DNA of 64,000 bases from positions 18,610,205-18,674,204 of the forward strand of contig NC_035436.2 of NCBI RefSeq assembly GCF_002127325.2, written 5' to 3'. The translations under genes were made by a program, and so were the position numbers. This stretch comes from Helianthus annuus. Taxonomy: Eukaryota > Streptophyta > Magnoliopsida > Asterales > Asteraceae. Shown here one piece after another: positions 22,477 to 34,413 of this stretch (positions are counted from its first letter, which is position 1; every line of letters begins with the position of its first letter). The notes below the pieces were generated by a model that was not told where the DNA came from, searched no databases, and saw only the letters and a list, made by a program, of their open reading frames with translations.

Positions 22477-22930
22477 TGTCACACCCCCAAAATCCACACG
22501 CGGAGTATCACCGCTTGGGAGCGTGACTGACCAGGATCAAGCCACCAATCATATTGAACATGTAATTAATATTAAGTAAAATAAATGTAAACCATCCATT
22601 CAATACGATAGGTGTTCAAAACATAACCATAGTTTCAAAGTGTAGCGGAAGCATAGTAAATAAACCAACAATAGTTAATAGTTTTAAATGTCATAATAGT
22701 TCAACGTAGAAACCACGATCCTTGCCCACAACGACCCGCTTCTCCAGTGCAAGCTCCAAGTACCTAACGATCTGCAAGGCATGTAACAGAATGATCAACA
22801 AACTAGTTGAGCGAGTTCACAGTAAGTAAATGCGTAACAGTAAGTAACGGGTGGCTCTACAGGGCCAATAGTAAGTTATACAGGTGGGGGCTTCCCATGT
22901 TATGTGACCACTAGACTATTCGTATTATCC

Positions 22931-23151
22931 CTGTTCTTCGTCCGAGAACAGTAGCGCGTATAGGGTGTACGTGGGTTTCACGTACGTATCCTTTGTACCG
23001 AGGATAGAAGTAAGTAATGCGTACACGTAGGTTTTACGTGCGTGCCTGACATCCGAGGCAGTAATGGCATATGACCACGTAGGTGTTATCCAACCTACGG
23101 AACCACGTAGGTGTTATCCCAACCTACGGAACCGTCCTGACATCCGAGGAC
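22931..23151 (-). repeat. stem-loop array with covarying stems, LTR B (3' copy)
   Basis: Four related hairpins: CTGTTCT/AGAACAG (22931-22951), TATCCT/AGGATA (22987-23006), TGCCT/AGGCA (23043-23060), GTCCT/AGGAC (23134-23151). Each has a 7-8-base loop ending CCG. Two further CGTAGGT/ACCTACG hairpins lie between the last two. Stem sequences differ but pairing is kept. The 5' LTR copy is at 30290-30510. Confidence 0.82.
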
Positions 23152-23530
23152 CATGATAGGTGATAGTCTAGGAAAAGCGTTTGTACGTTATAAGTCAATT
23201 GAAACCTTTAACCCATTCCCACGACCCGGGAATCCCATGCCTTAGTAGGAGTGTGAACTCACCTTGGTTTGCTCGGTATGCTAGGTTATGCACTCACAAG
23301 TAATTAATCAAGTCCTATTGTATGCACGTATAACAAATCAGTTCATGTTCGCAATGATACGCAATATCATGTATCAATCATGTATCACGTAACAGTTAAC
23401 CATTCATGCAATTCACGTAATTCATATGGACATATACCGGATCATGCATCTCACAAAAACTCAGACAAGTATGGGGGGAGTCTCCCCTGTTCAGCACTCA
23501 TACAACCTCAGACATATAATCACATCTAAA

Positions 23531-24035
23531 TTCGGACTTGGTTGATCATGCTTTAAACTCGGTCCAATATGCATTCATTATACTCGGCCCAATGTCAAAT
23601 CACTTAAACTCGGACCACCACAATTCATTAAACTCGGACCATGTTGATTTCATTAAACTCGGACACACAACATCCATTAAACTCGGTCCAAGGATGATCC
23701 AATAAACTCGGACCAAGCAATTATCATTAAGTTCGGACCAACATAGGTAACATTAAACTCGGACCAATATTCAACAATCATACTCGGACAACATTTAAAG
23801 ATTATACTCGGACCAATCATTTAACAATTATACTCGGACCAACATTCATCAATTATACTCGGACAACATACATCAATTATACTCGGACCAACATTCATCA
23901 ATTATACTCGGACCATTGTAAGTCAATTATACTCGGACCATTGCAATTATACTCGGACCAAAGGTAATCCACTTATACTCGGATCAAGGTAATGCCTATT
24001 ATGTTCGGTCCAAGTCCATTCAATATATTCGGACA
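23531..24035. repeat. ACTCGGAC array, LTR B (3' copy)
   Basis: 21 copies of (A/T)(C/T)TCGGAC(C) or close variants, mostly preceded by TTATA or TTAAA and spaced about 20-30 bp. On the minus strand they lie about 100-600 bp upstream of the TATA-like site. The 5' LTR has the same array at about 30890-31394. Confidence 0.9.
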
Positions 24036-24730
24036 AGGTCAATTTTATTTAAACTCTGACTAACAACAACGTACATTCAAATGATCAATTCGACAGGATT
24101 ACAACAGTTACGTATATCATTCAACAAACCCTAAATCTAATCATATGACGGCAGGCAACAAGATCATTCAATCGATGTTAAACCACAACAATCATCACAA
24201 TTATAACCTATCAAGCATGCATCTAATCATCGCCGTAATCTCAACTATCCAGAATTAAATCACAGAATATCACATGAGAAACTAGGGTTTTCCAAGAACA
24301 CAAGAGTCAAGAAATCAATAAACAATCAAGCACAATTCATTAACAATTACCTTGAATGATTCTAGAGAAAGAGGAATCAAGAGTGATGATTTTCTTGCCA
24401 ATGATGAGGGTGATGATTGCTAGGGAGCCAAAGAAATGAGAGTACGTGCTTGAATTCTTGTGAAAAGTGATTAGTGAAGTTTAGATTAGGGCTAAGTATT
24501 TAGGATTTCACTAATTACCATCTACATCCCTAAGTATTATAATTTACAAATGCACACCATCTCATAACTGTTTCATAGTTCCACCACCAAGTTTACACAT
24601 TTGACAAGTTTCACAAATAACCAACAACTATACACAATCAAACAATCACAACATATATAATTTCATGGCAATCAATACATGATTGTGCAATAAATACGAA
24701 ATAGAAATCTTGGAAATTTGAGTTGTTACA

Positions 24731-24745
24731 TTATCCCCAACTTAA
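24731..24745 (-). other. putative polypurine tract of element B
   Basis: The minus strand reads AAGTTGGGGATAA next to the 3' LTR, the usual place for plus-strand priming. It is short and interrupted, so the exact primer is uncertain. Confidence 0.5.
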
Positions 24746-24806
24746 AAGAAATTTCGTCCCGAAATTTGGTACGCACTCACTGAGGAAGCTAGGTAAGTTG
24801 TACTGT

Positions 24807-27800
24807 TCACTGGTTTTCCTGGGGTGTCACATCATCCCCCCGTTGATTTGGAATTTCGTCCCGAAATTCAGTAGTAGTAGCTTCAGCCTCAGTAGTGGAT
24901 GTATTGGTTTCGAATAACTGGGGGTACTTTTCTTTCATCTGGTCTTCGCGTTCCCAGGTATACTCTGGGCCACGCTGGGAGTTCCAACGAACTCGAACAA
25001 GAGGGATTCTCTTGTGTTTGAGGACCTTAACATCCCGGTCCGTGATTTCAACTGGTTCCTCGACGAACTGCAACCGCTCGTCGATAGTGAGTTCCTTAAA
25101 AGGAACTATAAGGGTCTCATCTGATAGGCATTTCTTCAGATTCGACACGTGAAATACATTGTGAACTGCACCGAGTTCAGCTGGTAGGTTTAATCTGTAG
25201 GCTACTTTGCCAATTTTCTCAATAATTTCGAACGGTCCGACATACCGCGGATTTAATTTGCCCCGTTTGCCAAAACGAACCACACCCTTCCAGGGTGAGA
25301 CTTTTAGTAAAACCCGGTCCCCGACCTCAAATTCCATTGGCTTTCTACGCTTGTCCGCGTAGGCTTTCTGACGGTCGCGTGCTGCCGCCATGCGTTGTCG
25401 TATCTGTGCAATCTTTTCTGTGGCGTCCACTACAATCTCCGGACCCGTAATTTGACTATCCCCCACCTCTGCCCAACAGAGAGGTGACCGGCATTTACGT
25501 CCGTACAATGCCTCGAATGGAGCGGCTTGAATGCTGGTATGATAGCTATTATTGTACGAAAACTCCACCAATGGGAGGTGTTTTTCCCAGCCGTTGCCGA
25601 AATCGATGACACACGCTCGAAGCATGTCTTCTAGAGTTTGGATAGTTCGCTCAGACTGCCCATCCGTCTGAGGATGATATGCTGTGCTCATGTCTAATCG
25701 TGAGCCGAAGGATTTGTGCATCGCTTGCCAAAGCTCTGACGTGAATCGTGCATCGCAATCCGAAATAATAGAGGTGGGCACTCCGTGCCTCGAAACAACT
25801 TCTTTAAGATAGACGTCTGCGAGAGTGGAGAACTTGTCCGTTTCCTTAATCGGCAGGAAGTGTGCAGACTTGGTGAGTCGATCAACTATGACCCATATTG
25901 TATCATTCCCACGCTGAGATCTAGGTAAACCTATAACAAAATCCATGGAAATTTCTTCCCATTTCCATTGCGGTATCTTAGGCTGCTGAAGTAGACCAGC
26001 TGGTTTCTGATATTCAACCTTGACTCTCGCACAGGTCAAGCATTTTCCAACGTACGTAGCGATGTGGGCCTTCATACTAGGCCACCAATAAGTAGTGCTG
26101 ATGTCGTGGTACATTTTATCCGACCCTGGATGTACCGAATAGCGAGACTTGTGAGCTTCATCCATTACAAGTTCGCGTAGACCGCCATAAAGTGGGACCC
26201 AAATACGCCCCGTTACATAGTAGGCGCCGTCTGCCTTCTGTTCCATTTGTTGTCGTGAGCCGCGTAAGGCTTCAGCCTTGACGTTTTCGGGCTTCAGTGC
26301 TTCTGTCTGAGCAGCTCGTATCTGTGCAGGAAGGCTAGACTGAATCGTAAGCTGTAGCGCTCGCACGCGCCGAGGTAAAGTGTCCTTTCGACTGAGGGCA
26401 TCAGCCACAACATTGGCTTTGCCTGGATGGTACTTGATGGCGCATTCGTAGTCGTTAAGTAACTCGACCCATCGTCGTTGACGCATGTTCAAATCCTTCT
26501 GCTTAAGAATATGCTCGAGACTCCTGTGATCGGTGTAAATCGTGCACCTGGTACCGTACAGGTAGTGTCGCCATATCTTAAGTGCAAAAACCACAGCTCC
26601 CAGCTCTAAATCGTGCGTCGTGTAGTTCCGTTCATGAACCTTGAGTTGACGAGAGGCGTAGGCAATAACTTTATCCCGCTGCATCAATACGCAACCAAGC
26701 CCCTGTATTGATGCGTCACAGTAAACCACGAAGTCATCCGTGCCCTCGGGCAATGAGAGGATAGGTGCGCTGCATAATCTATCCTTCAAGTACTGAAAAG
26801 CAGTTTCCTGCGTGTTACCCCATCTGTAAACGACACCTTTCTGTGTTAGCATAGTAAGCGGCTGCGCGATCTTGGAGAAGTCTTTGATAAACCGCCTGTA
26901 GTATCCCGCCAAACCCAAGAATTGGCGTATTTCTGTTGGTGTACGCGGTGCTGGCCAATTCCTGATCGAATCTACCTTGGATGGATCGACATGAATCCCA
27001 TCCTTGTTCACCACATGGCCTAAGAAGTGGACTTCACGAAGCCAGAAGTCGCATTTTGAAAACTTTGCGTACAGTTGCTCCTTTCGAAGAAGTTCCAAGA
27101 TAAGACGTAAGTGCTGCTCGTGTTCCTCCTGACTCTTTGAGTAGATTAGAATGTCGTCTATGAAGACAATAACGAACTTGTCAAGATAAGGTTTGCACAC
27201 CCTGTTCATAAGATCCATGAAGACTGCAGGCGCGTTCGTAAGCCCGAATGGCATGACCAGAAACTCGTAATGGCCGTAGCGAGTTCTGAATGCTGTCTTG
27301 GAGACGTCCTCATCCCGGACTCTCAGCTGATGATAACCTGACCTCAAGTCTATCTTGGAGTAATAACACGACCCTTGCAACTGGTCGAATAAGTCATCTA
27401 TGCGCGGAAGGGGATAACGGTTCTTCACCGTCACCTTATTGAGTTCGCGGTAGTCGATGCACATTCTGAACGTACCGTCTTTCTTCTTCACAAATAACAC
27501 TGGAGCTCCCCAAGGCGAAGAGCTTGGATGAATAAAGCCCTTTTCCAAGAGCTCTTGTAGCTGCTTCGACAGTTCTTCCAGTTCGGTTGGAGCTAAACAA
27601 TACGGTGCGCGGGCTATTGGTGCTGCTCCAGGAGCTAACTCAATCTGAAACTCGACTTGACGATGAGGAGGTAAACCAGGTAAATCTTCAGGAAACACTT
27701 GAGGAAAATCACGCACAACTGGTATATCCTCCAGCTTCTTTACCTTTGCTGATGCGTCAGTGACAAGTGCCAGAATGGCAGTATGTCCCTTTCGTAAACA

Positions 27801-29513
27801 TTTCTGCGCCTTTAAGAAAGAGATGATGCCAACCACAGCACCACTCTTGTCACCTTGTACTTCGAGGGGTTCTTGACTGGAGCGAGGAATACGAATAACT
27901 TTTTCTTTGCATAAGATCTCCGCGTGATGTTGGGATAACCAATCCATACCGATGACGACGTCGAAACTACCCAAAACTATGGGTATGAGATCAATCGAGA
28001 AAGTCTGACCCGCTAGAACAATACTACAACCCTTGACTACATGCGCGGCTTCTACACTTTTACCATTGGCTAGTTCTACGACGTGTTTGGTGCTTAAGGG
28101 TGTTGGTGCACGTTTTAACAATTTGCTCATTTTCAAAGACATATAACTTGTATCCGCACCCGAATCAAACAAAGCAGTAACATAAATATCATCGAGAAGA
28201 AACTTACCCATAACGACGTTGGGATCATTTCTGGCGTCACCCTGCCCCAACACAAACACACGGCCCCTTGCATCATTTCCATTGTTGTTCCCACCGTTGT
28301 TGTTGTTGTTGTTGTTCCCGTTGCCCTGGTTGTTGTTGTTGTTCTGGTTCCTGTTTAGCTGAGGGCAGTGTCTCTTGATATGACCTTCAGCACCACAATT
28401 ATAGCACCCCTTGTTGCCCTGTTGCTGATTCTGCTGTGCTGGTAGCTGCTGCTGGTTCTGGTTCGCAGGTCGAGCGCTTCTACAATCTTTGGCCTCATGA
28501 CCCATCTTGAGGCATCTTTGACAACGAACCTTATTACACTGGCCACTGTGATGTTTGTTGCAGGTGTTACACTTTGGAAGGTTTCCTCGATACCCTCCCT
28601 GTCTGTGGCTGCCTGAGGAGTGCTGACTGGGACTCTGGTAACTGTCTGTCTTTCGTTGCTGAGCTTGTGACTGTACTGAAGCTGACCCCTTGCTAGAATC
28701 CCCATCCCATTTTCTCTTACTTTCACTGGGAGTAGCAAGTGTAGTAGAAGCAGTAGCGGTAGCAGTAGCACTGATACGCTTTGGCAGTCTGTTCTGGTCT
28801 ACCGCCTGATCGGTGATGCGATGAGCGAGACGCTGGATTTCCTGGATGTTGTTGAGGTTAGCCGAGGTAACGTGGCTCTGTATTTCTGGTGCCAAACCTT
28901 TGAGATACAACTCAATACGCTTGTATGGAGGGTCCACCATAGTTGGACATAACACAGCCAACTCATTTGATCTCTTAGTGTAAGCTTCGATTTCCGAACC
29001 AACCATTTTCAAGTTATACAACTCGTCCTCCAACTTGTGAATGTCTTCTCTAGTGCAGTATTCCCTCTTGATCAGTTCTTTGAAATCATTCCAGGGTGTG
29101 GCGTTAGCAGCTGCCAACCCTAAGATCTGCACTTGTGCGTTCCACCAAGTGAGCGCAATCCCTTCAAGTGTGCCAGTGGCGAACTTCACCCTGCGAGCCT
29201 CAGGGCATTCACACATCTCGAAAACTGACTCGAGCTTTTCAAACCAGTGGAGGAGTCCAACTGCTCCCTCCGTGCCACTGAACGTGCTAGGACGACAGTC
29301 CATGAAATTCTTGAAGGTACACACAGGTTGTTGCTGAGCGGGTTGACCTATTGTGTACGAATAGGACAAGGTTAAATACGAGAATTAATGTAGGATCTAA
29401 AGACCCTAGTATGAGTCTATACTGCAGGATATACTACCTGCTTGAGCGGCTGCAACTGCCGCAGCAATGAGAGCCTCTAGCTGGGCTTGAGTCATGTTAA
29501 TTCGTGCGGCCAT
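24807..29513 (-). CDS. gag-pol: gag-pol polyprotein of element B (intron-containing)
   Basis: The most likely start is the ATG at 29513 ([12 protein letters not shown]). Exon 1 is 29435-29513, an 87-bp intron follows, and exon 2 (29347-24807) stays in frame. Approximate residues counted from 29369: capsid 10-190; knuckles near 270-340, including [14 protein letters not shown] and [14 protein letters not shown]; protease [10 protein letters not shown] about 400; RT with CIDYRELN about 640 and catalytic [10 protein letters not shown] about 735; RNase H YCDAS about 886; integrase with D in SMDFVIGL about 1141, D in SDCDARFTS about 1203 and E in GQSERT about 1240. The C-terminal chromodomain-like segment is about 1430-1480 ([29 protein letters not shown]), which marks the Tekay/Del lineage. 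There is no internal stop. It would make the particle, copy RNA to cDNA and integrate it, with the chromodomain directing target choice. Confidence 0.95.
29348..29434 (-). other. gag intron (87 bp), element B
   Basis: GTATATCC..ACAATAG on the minus strand, at the same place as the 97-bp introns of C1 and C2. Splicing keeps the frame and joins the first 26 codons to the capsid. A donor at 29438, six bases shorter in effect on the exon, is also possible. Confidence 0.75.
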
Positions 29514-29819
29514 CGATCTTCACATCAAAGGCAACATAAGTGAGAAAAGTTCGCGAATAGTGCGATGACAGAAGAGTGTAAGCACGTAAGTGTTCTCAAG
29601 CAATAACAAGTAGTGAGCAAAGTAATGTAAGCATACTACGAGCAAAGTTCTATGCAGTTCTAGCAAGCAGGTAATAAACGTAAACCTTATTACCTAGGGT
29701 GTCGAGTCTTGCACGTGGAGCGAAGCGTCGTTGTGGATCGTTGAGAGCACTGTTCTGGTTATAGTCTGGTTTTAATAAAAACGTTTTTCCATATTAAAAC
29801 CAAGTTCTCTATAACCAAT

Positions 29820-29832
29820 GGCTCTGATACCA
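29820..29832 (-). other. primer-binding site of element B
   Basis: TGGTATCAGAGCC on the minus strand, three bases inside the 5' LTR boundary at 29836. Confidence 0.95.
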
Positions 29833-29835
29833 ATC

Positions 29836-32089
29836 TGTCACACCCCCAAAATCCACACGCGGAGTATCACCGCTTGGGAGCGTGACTGACCAGGATCAAG
29901 CCACCAATCATATTGAACATGTAATTAATATTAAGTAAAATAAATGTAAACCATCCATTCAATACGATAGGTGTTCAAAACATAACCATAGTTTCAAAGT
30001 GTAGCGGAAGCATAGTAAATAAACCAACAATAGTTAATAGTTTTAAATGTCATAATAGTTCAACGTAGAAACCACGATCCTTGCCCACAACGACCCGCTT
30101 CTCCAGTGCAAGCTCCAAGTACCTAACGATCTGCAAGGCATGTAACAGAATGATCAACAAACTAGTTGAGCAAGTTCACAGTAAGTAAATGCGTAACAGT
30201 AAGTAACGGGTGGCTCTACAGGGCCAATAGTAAGTTATACAGGTGGGGGCTTCCCATGTTATGTGACCACTAGACTATTCGTATTATCCCTGTTCTTCGT
30301 CCGAGAACAGTAGCGCGTATAGGGTGTACGTGGGTTTCACGTACGTATCCTTTGTACCGAGGATAGAAGTAAGTAATGCGTACACGTAGGTTTTACGTGC
30401 GTGCCTGACATCCGAGGCAGTAATGGCATATGACCACGTAGGTGTTATCCAACCTACGGAACCACGTAGGTGTTATCCCAACCTACGGAACCGTCCTGAC
30501 ATCCGAGGACCATGATAGGTGATAGTCTAGGAAAAGCGTTTGTACGTTATAAGTCAATTGAAACCTTTAACCCATTCCCACGACCCGGGAATCCCATGCC
30601 TTAGTAGGAGTGTGAACTCACCTTGGTTTGCTCGGTATGCTAGGTTATGCACTCACAAGTAATTAATCAAGTCCTATTGTATGCACGTATAACAAATCAG
30701 TTCATGTTCGCAATGATACGCAATATCATGTATCAATCATGTATCACGTAACAGTTAACCATTCATGCAATTCACGTAATTCATATGGACATATACCGGA
30801 TCATGCATCTCACAAAAACTCAGACAAGTATGGGGGGAGTCTCCCCTGTTCAGCACTCATACAACCTCAGACATATAATCACATCTAAATTCGGACTTGG
30901 TTGATCATGCTTTAAACTCGGTCCAATATGCATTCATTATACTCGGCCCAATGTCAAATCACTTAAACTCGGACCACCACAATTCATTAAACTCGGACCA
31001 TGTTGATTTCATTAAACTCGGACACACAACATCCATTAAACTCGGTCCAAGGATGATCCAATAAACTCGGACCAAGCAATTATCATTAAGTTCGGACCAA
31101 CATAGGTAACATTAAACTCGGACCAATATTCAACAATCATACTCGGACAACATTTAAAGATTATACTCGGACCAATCATTTAACAATTATACTCGGACCA
31201 ACATTCATCAATTATACTCGGACAACATACATCAATTATACTCGGACCAACATTCATCAATTATACTCGGACCATTGTAAGTCAATTATACTCGGACCAT
31301 TGCAATTATACTCGGACCAAAGGTAATCCACTTATACTCGGATCAAGGTAATGCCTATTATGTTCGGTCCAAGTCCATTCAATATATTCGGACAAGGTCA
31401 ATTTTATTTAAACTCTGACTAACAACAACGTACATTCAAATGATCAATTCGACAGGATTACAACAGTTACGTATATCATTCAACAAACCCTAAATCTAAT
31501 CATATGACGGCAGGCAACAAGATCATTCAATCGATGTTAAACCACAACAATCATCACAATTATAACCTATCAAGCATGCATCTAATCATCGCCGTAATCT
31601 CAACTATCCAGAATTAAATCACAGAATATCACATGAGAAACTAGGATTTTCCAAGAACACAAGAGTCAAGAAATCAATAAACAATCAAGCACAATTCATT
31701 AACAATTACCTTGAATGATTCTAGAGAAAGAGGAATCAAGAGTGATGATTTTCTTGCCAATGATGAGGGTGATGATTGCTAGGGAGCCAAAGAAATGAGA
31801 GTACGTGCTTGAATTCTTGTGAAAAGTGATTAGTGAAGTTTAGATTAGGGCTAAGTATTTAGGATTTCACTAATTACCATCTACATCCCTAAGTATTATA
31901 ATTTACAAATGCACACCATCTCATAACTGTTTCATAGTTCCACCACCAAGTTTACACATTTGACAAGTTTCACAAATAACCAACAACTATACACAATCAA
32001 ACAATCACAACATATATAATTTCATGGCAATCAATACATGATCGTGCAATAAATACGAAATAGAAATCTTGGAAATTTGAGTTGTTACA
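29836..32089 (-). repeat. 5' LTR of element B (2254 bp)
   Basis: Same length as the partner LTR with three substitutions seen: near 30168, 31647 and 32043. It drives transcription leftward into gag-pol. Confidence 0.96.
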
Positions 32090-32094
32090 AAGGG

Positions 32095-34413
32095 CACTTC
32101 AAACGTGAGTGCACTTTACCAACAAAACACGGCAATCACAACCCCTTCAGAAACCAGACGAATGTGAATGCCCAACAAGAAAACCGTGAACGGAGGATGG
32201 TGGCAGTGAATAACAATCAGGGACAGCCTGGAACTACAAATCACAATCGGGCTTTGGCTGTTCAAGCTGATGAAGGATGTGACTGGTCAGTGCAGTTTGG
32301 TGAAGGTGATCAGGGAAGTGGAACAGCTTTGTATGCTAAGGTCATCGAGCATGTTCATAAAGAAGAGTCTTCTGGAAGTGATGACAGTTCTGGTTATTCT
32401 GGAAGTTCGGATGAAGAAGGCTCTGTTTCTGGGGATAATCACTCAGAGCCTGGAGTGAAGGAAGAAGGAGATGATGATATTCAGGATCTACTGAATGAAG
32501 CTGATGAGCTTAAATGTCAGAAATCAATTCTGATTAGGAAGGCTGCTACTGCATCAAAGGAAATGGAGAAGCTATTTTCTGAAGATGGAGCTTTTTCTTT
32601 TCAAACTGCCTTTATGGCAAATGGTTCAGCCTCTACTAGTCAGGTAAATTCTGAACCTCCTGCTCCTAGTGTGTGTAAATCATGTGCTGATATGAAGCTT
32701 GAATCAGAAAAGCTTCATAGTCATAACCAGAATTTGGTTATTGAACTGTCGAAATGCAAAGAGGCAAACATGGCTTTAACTCGGAATGAAAAAGAATTTA
32801 AATCTGTAATAGAAACATTAAAGAAAGATGTGTCCGAGGTTAACAAAGCAGTTTACCACAAGCAAGTGAGTATAAATGAATATATTAACATTGTGGAAGA
32901 AACTAAAAAGCAATTAGCCATTGCCCAATGCGAACATGATGCGATCAAACAGAAATTGGATAGTTATTCTAACTCCCAATTTGTGCTTGATCACATCATC
33001 GATGTTCAACAACCAAAGGGAAATCAGAAAGGCATAGGGTATAATAAATGTCCGCCCCCCTTGATGAACAACTATACCAAGATGCCTGATGAGGAAGAAA
33101 TGCCTCGGTATGAACCCAGTGTGCCTCTTGATGTTGAGGAGTTTGCTACTGGCCTTGGGTTCAAACCGGACAATTCTTCAAACACAGCCTCTAAGGAACA
33201 AGAAACTTCATCATCCATGAAGCAAAGTCCTCCAATTATCGAGGACTATGAGACATCGGATGATGAATCAGAAGTGGCTGTAAGTGATCAGGATAAATCA
33301 CTTAGCAAGATGAAAGGAGTAGATATTCCACGAGAAAATCACATCCTTTGTGATCCTGATACTCCTGAGGTTCCATCTGTTAAGAAGCAAGTGATTGATC
33401 CTGTCAAAGTTGATAAGACAGGTGTGACTACTGTTAAAAGCAGTAATGTGTTGTATACTTTGGTTGGAGATAATAAAATCTACTCAGGTCATGTTTTCCC
33501 AATTAAAAATGTAAATAAATCTTTGATTGACAAAGTCTTTGAAGACAACACAAACAAATTTTTGGGAAAAACACTTCCGGGAATTGTGGTAACACAATGT
33601 GATCCAATTCCTAAGGCTGAGATTAGAAAACAGTTTGGTAATCAAAAATCTCCAACCACTCAACAACCTACTGCTTCTAAGGGTAAACAACAACAACGAG
33701 CTCCAAAGCCAAAGGCTAAGGTTGAATCAAAAGGAGCTCGTTACACGAAGAAAGGAAAAGATGTTAAATTTGTAGCATCAAAAGGCACAGATAAAATTGA
33801 GACTTTTGAAAACAAATCAAACACTGATTTTGTACAACAAGTCAAGATTTTGAAACGTAACAGTGATAACAATTACACCCAACACACAAACGGGTGTGAT
33901 GAAAGAGCAAGTACCTCAGGTTCTACAGGTTCAACATCTGGTAGTCGATCAAGTTCTCCTAAGTCTGTTGAAAGGAGAACTTGTTTCAAATGTGGAGAAA
34001 TTGGGCACATTATCAGAAACTGCCCAAATGCTCCGAAGAAGAAATTTGTTGAGAAAGCTCCACCTGAAACAGTTCGCCCTCAACGTCGGTCAGTTTCACC
34101 TAAACATGATAAACGAACTGTAAAAGAACAAGAAACTAAACAACGACGTAAAAACATGAAAACTGTTGAAATTGCTTTAAAATCTGAAGTTAAAACAGTT
34201 CAAAAGGAACCAAGAGTGTCACAACCTGTAAACCAGAATCTTCAAAAACTGGTAGGCAAAAACGAACTTGGTTACCTAAGTCGGGTGACAATTCAGGGGG
34301 AGCAGTTGTTCTTGAAAACCATCAAGAGATCGAGCTCACGTTTCGTGATGCTAAGGGACGACCCAAGACCACTAAGGCTTGGGTCCCCATTCTTAACTGA
34401 TGTGTTTAATTGA
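32095..34413 (+). pseudogene. gag: copia gag, C-terminal part (split by element B)
   Basis: Continues the frame of 21067-22476 after the duplicated target. It begins with the second half of the split zinc knuckle (HFKREC). 772 codons include acidic Ser/Glu-rich blocks, a coiled-coil-like stretch (about 32690-33000), a second CCHC knuckle CFKCGEIGHIIRNC (about 33983-34023) and a basic tail. It ends at TGA 34411-34413. A gag of about 1242 codons is very long for copia but fits Sirevirus-like elements. Pol continues in the same frame after the TGA. Confidence 0.85.

Larger units (their letters stand above)
22477..24730 (-). repeat. 3' LTR of element B (2254 bp)
   Basis: TGTCACACCC..GAGTTGTTACA on the plus strand. 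It contains the ACTCGGAC array (23531-24035), a TATA-like TATACC region near 23432 and the stem-loop array (22931-23151). Confidence 0.96.
22477..32089 (-). mobile_element. intact Tekay-type chromovirus element B
   Basis: 9613 bp, TG..CA ends, perfect 5-bp TSD AAGGG (22472-22476 and 32090-32094). The two 2254-bp LTRs differ at three positions by eye, which at commonly used plant LTR rates (about 1.3e-8 per site per year) suggests an insertion only tens of thousands of years old. PBS, gag-pol and the 3' end are all present and uninterrupted on the minus strand. It is the only candidate for an active element in the window. Confidence 0.96.

Noticed and set aside
23531..24035. CRISPR-like regular repeats
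   Set aside because: Repeat core is only 8-9 bp, spacing is irregular, it sits in a plant LTR and occurs in both LTR copies.
29820..29832. tRNA gene fragments near LTRs
   Set aside because: Only 12-13 bases match tRNA and always next to an LTR: these are primer-binding sites. No tRNA cloverleaf was found anywhere.
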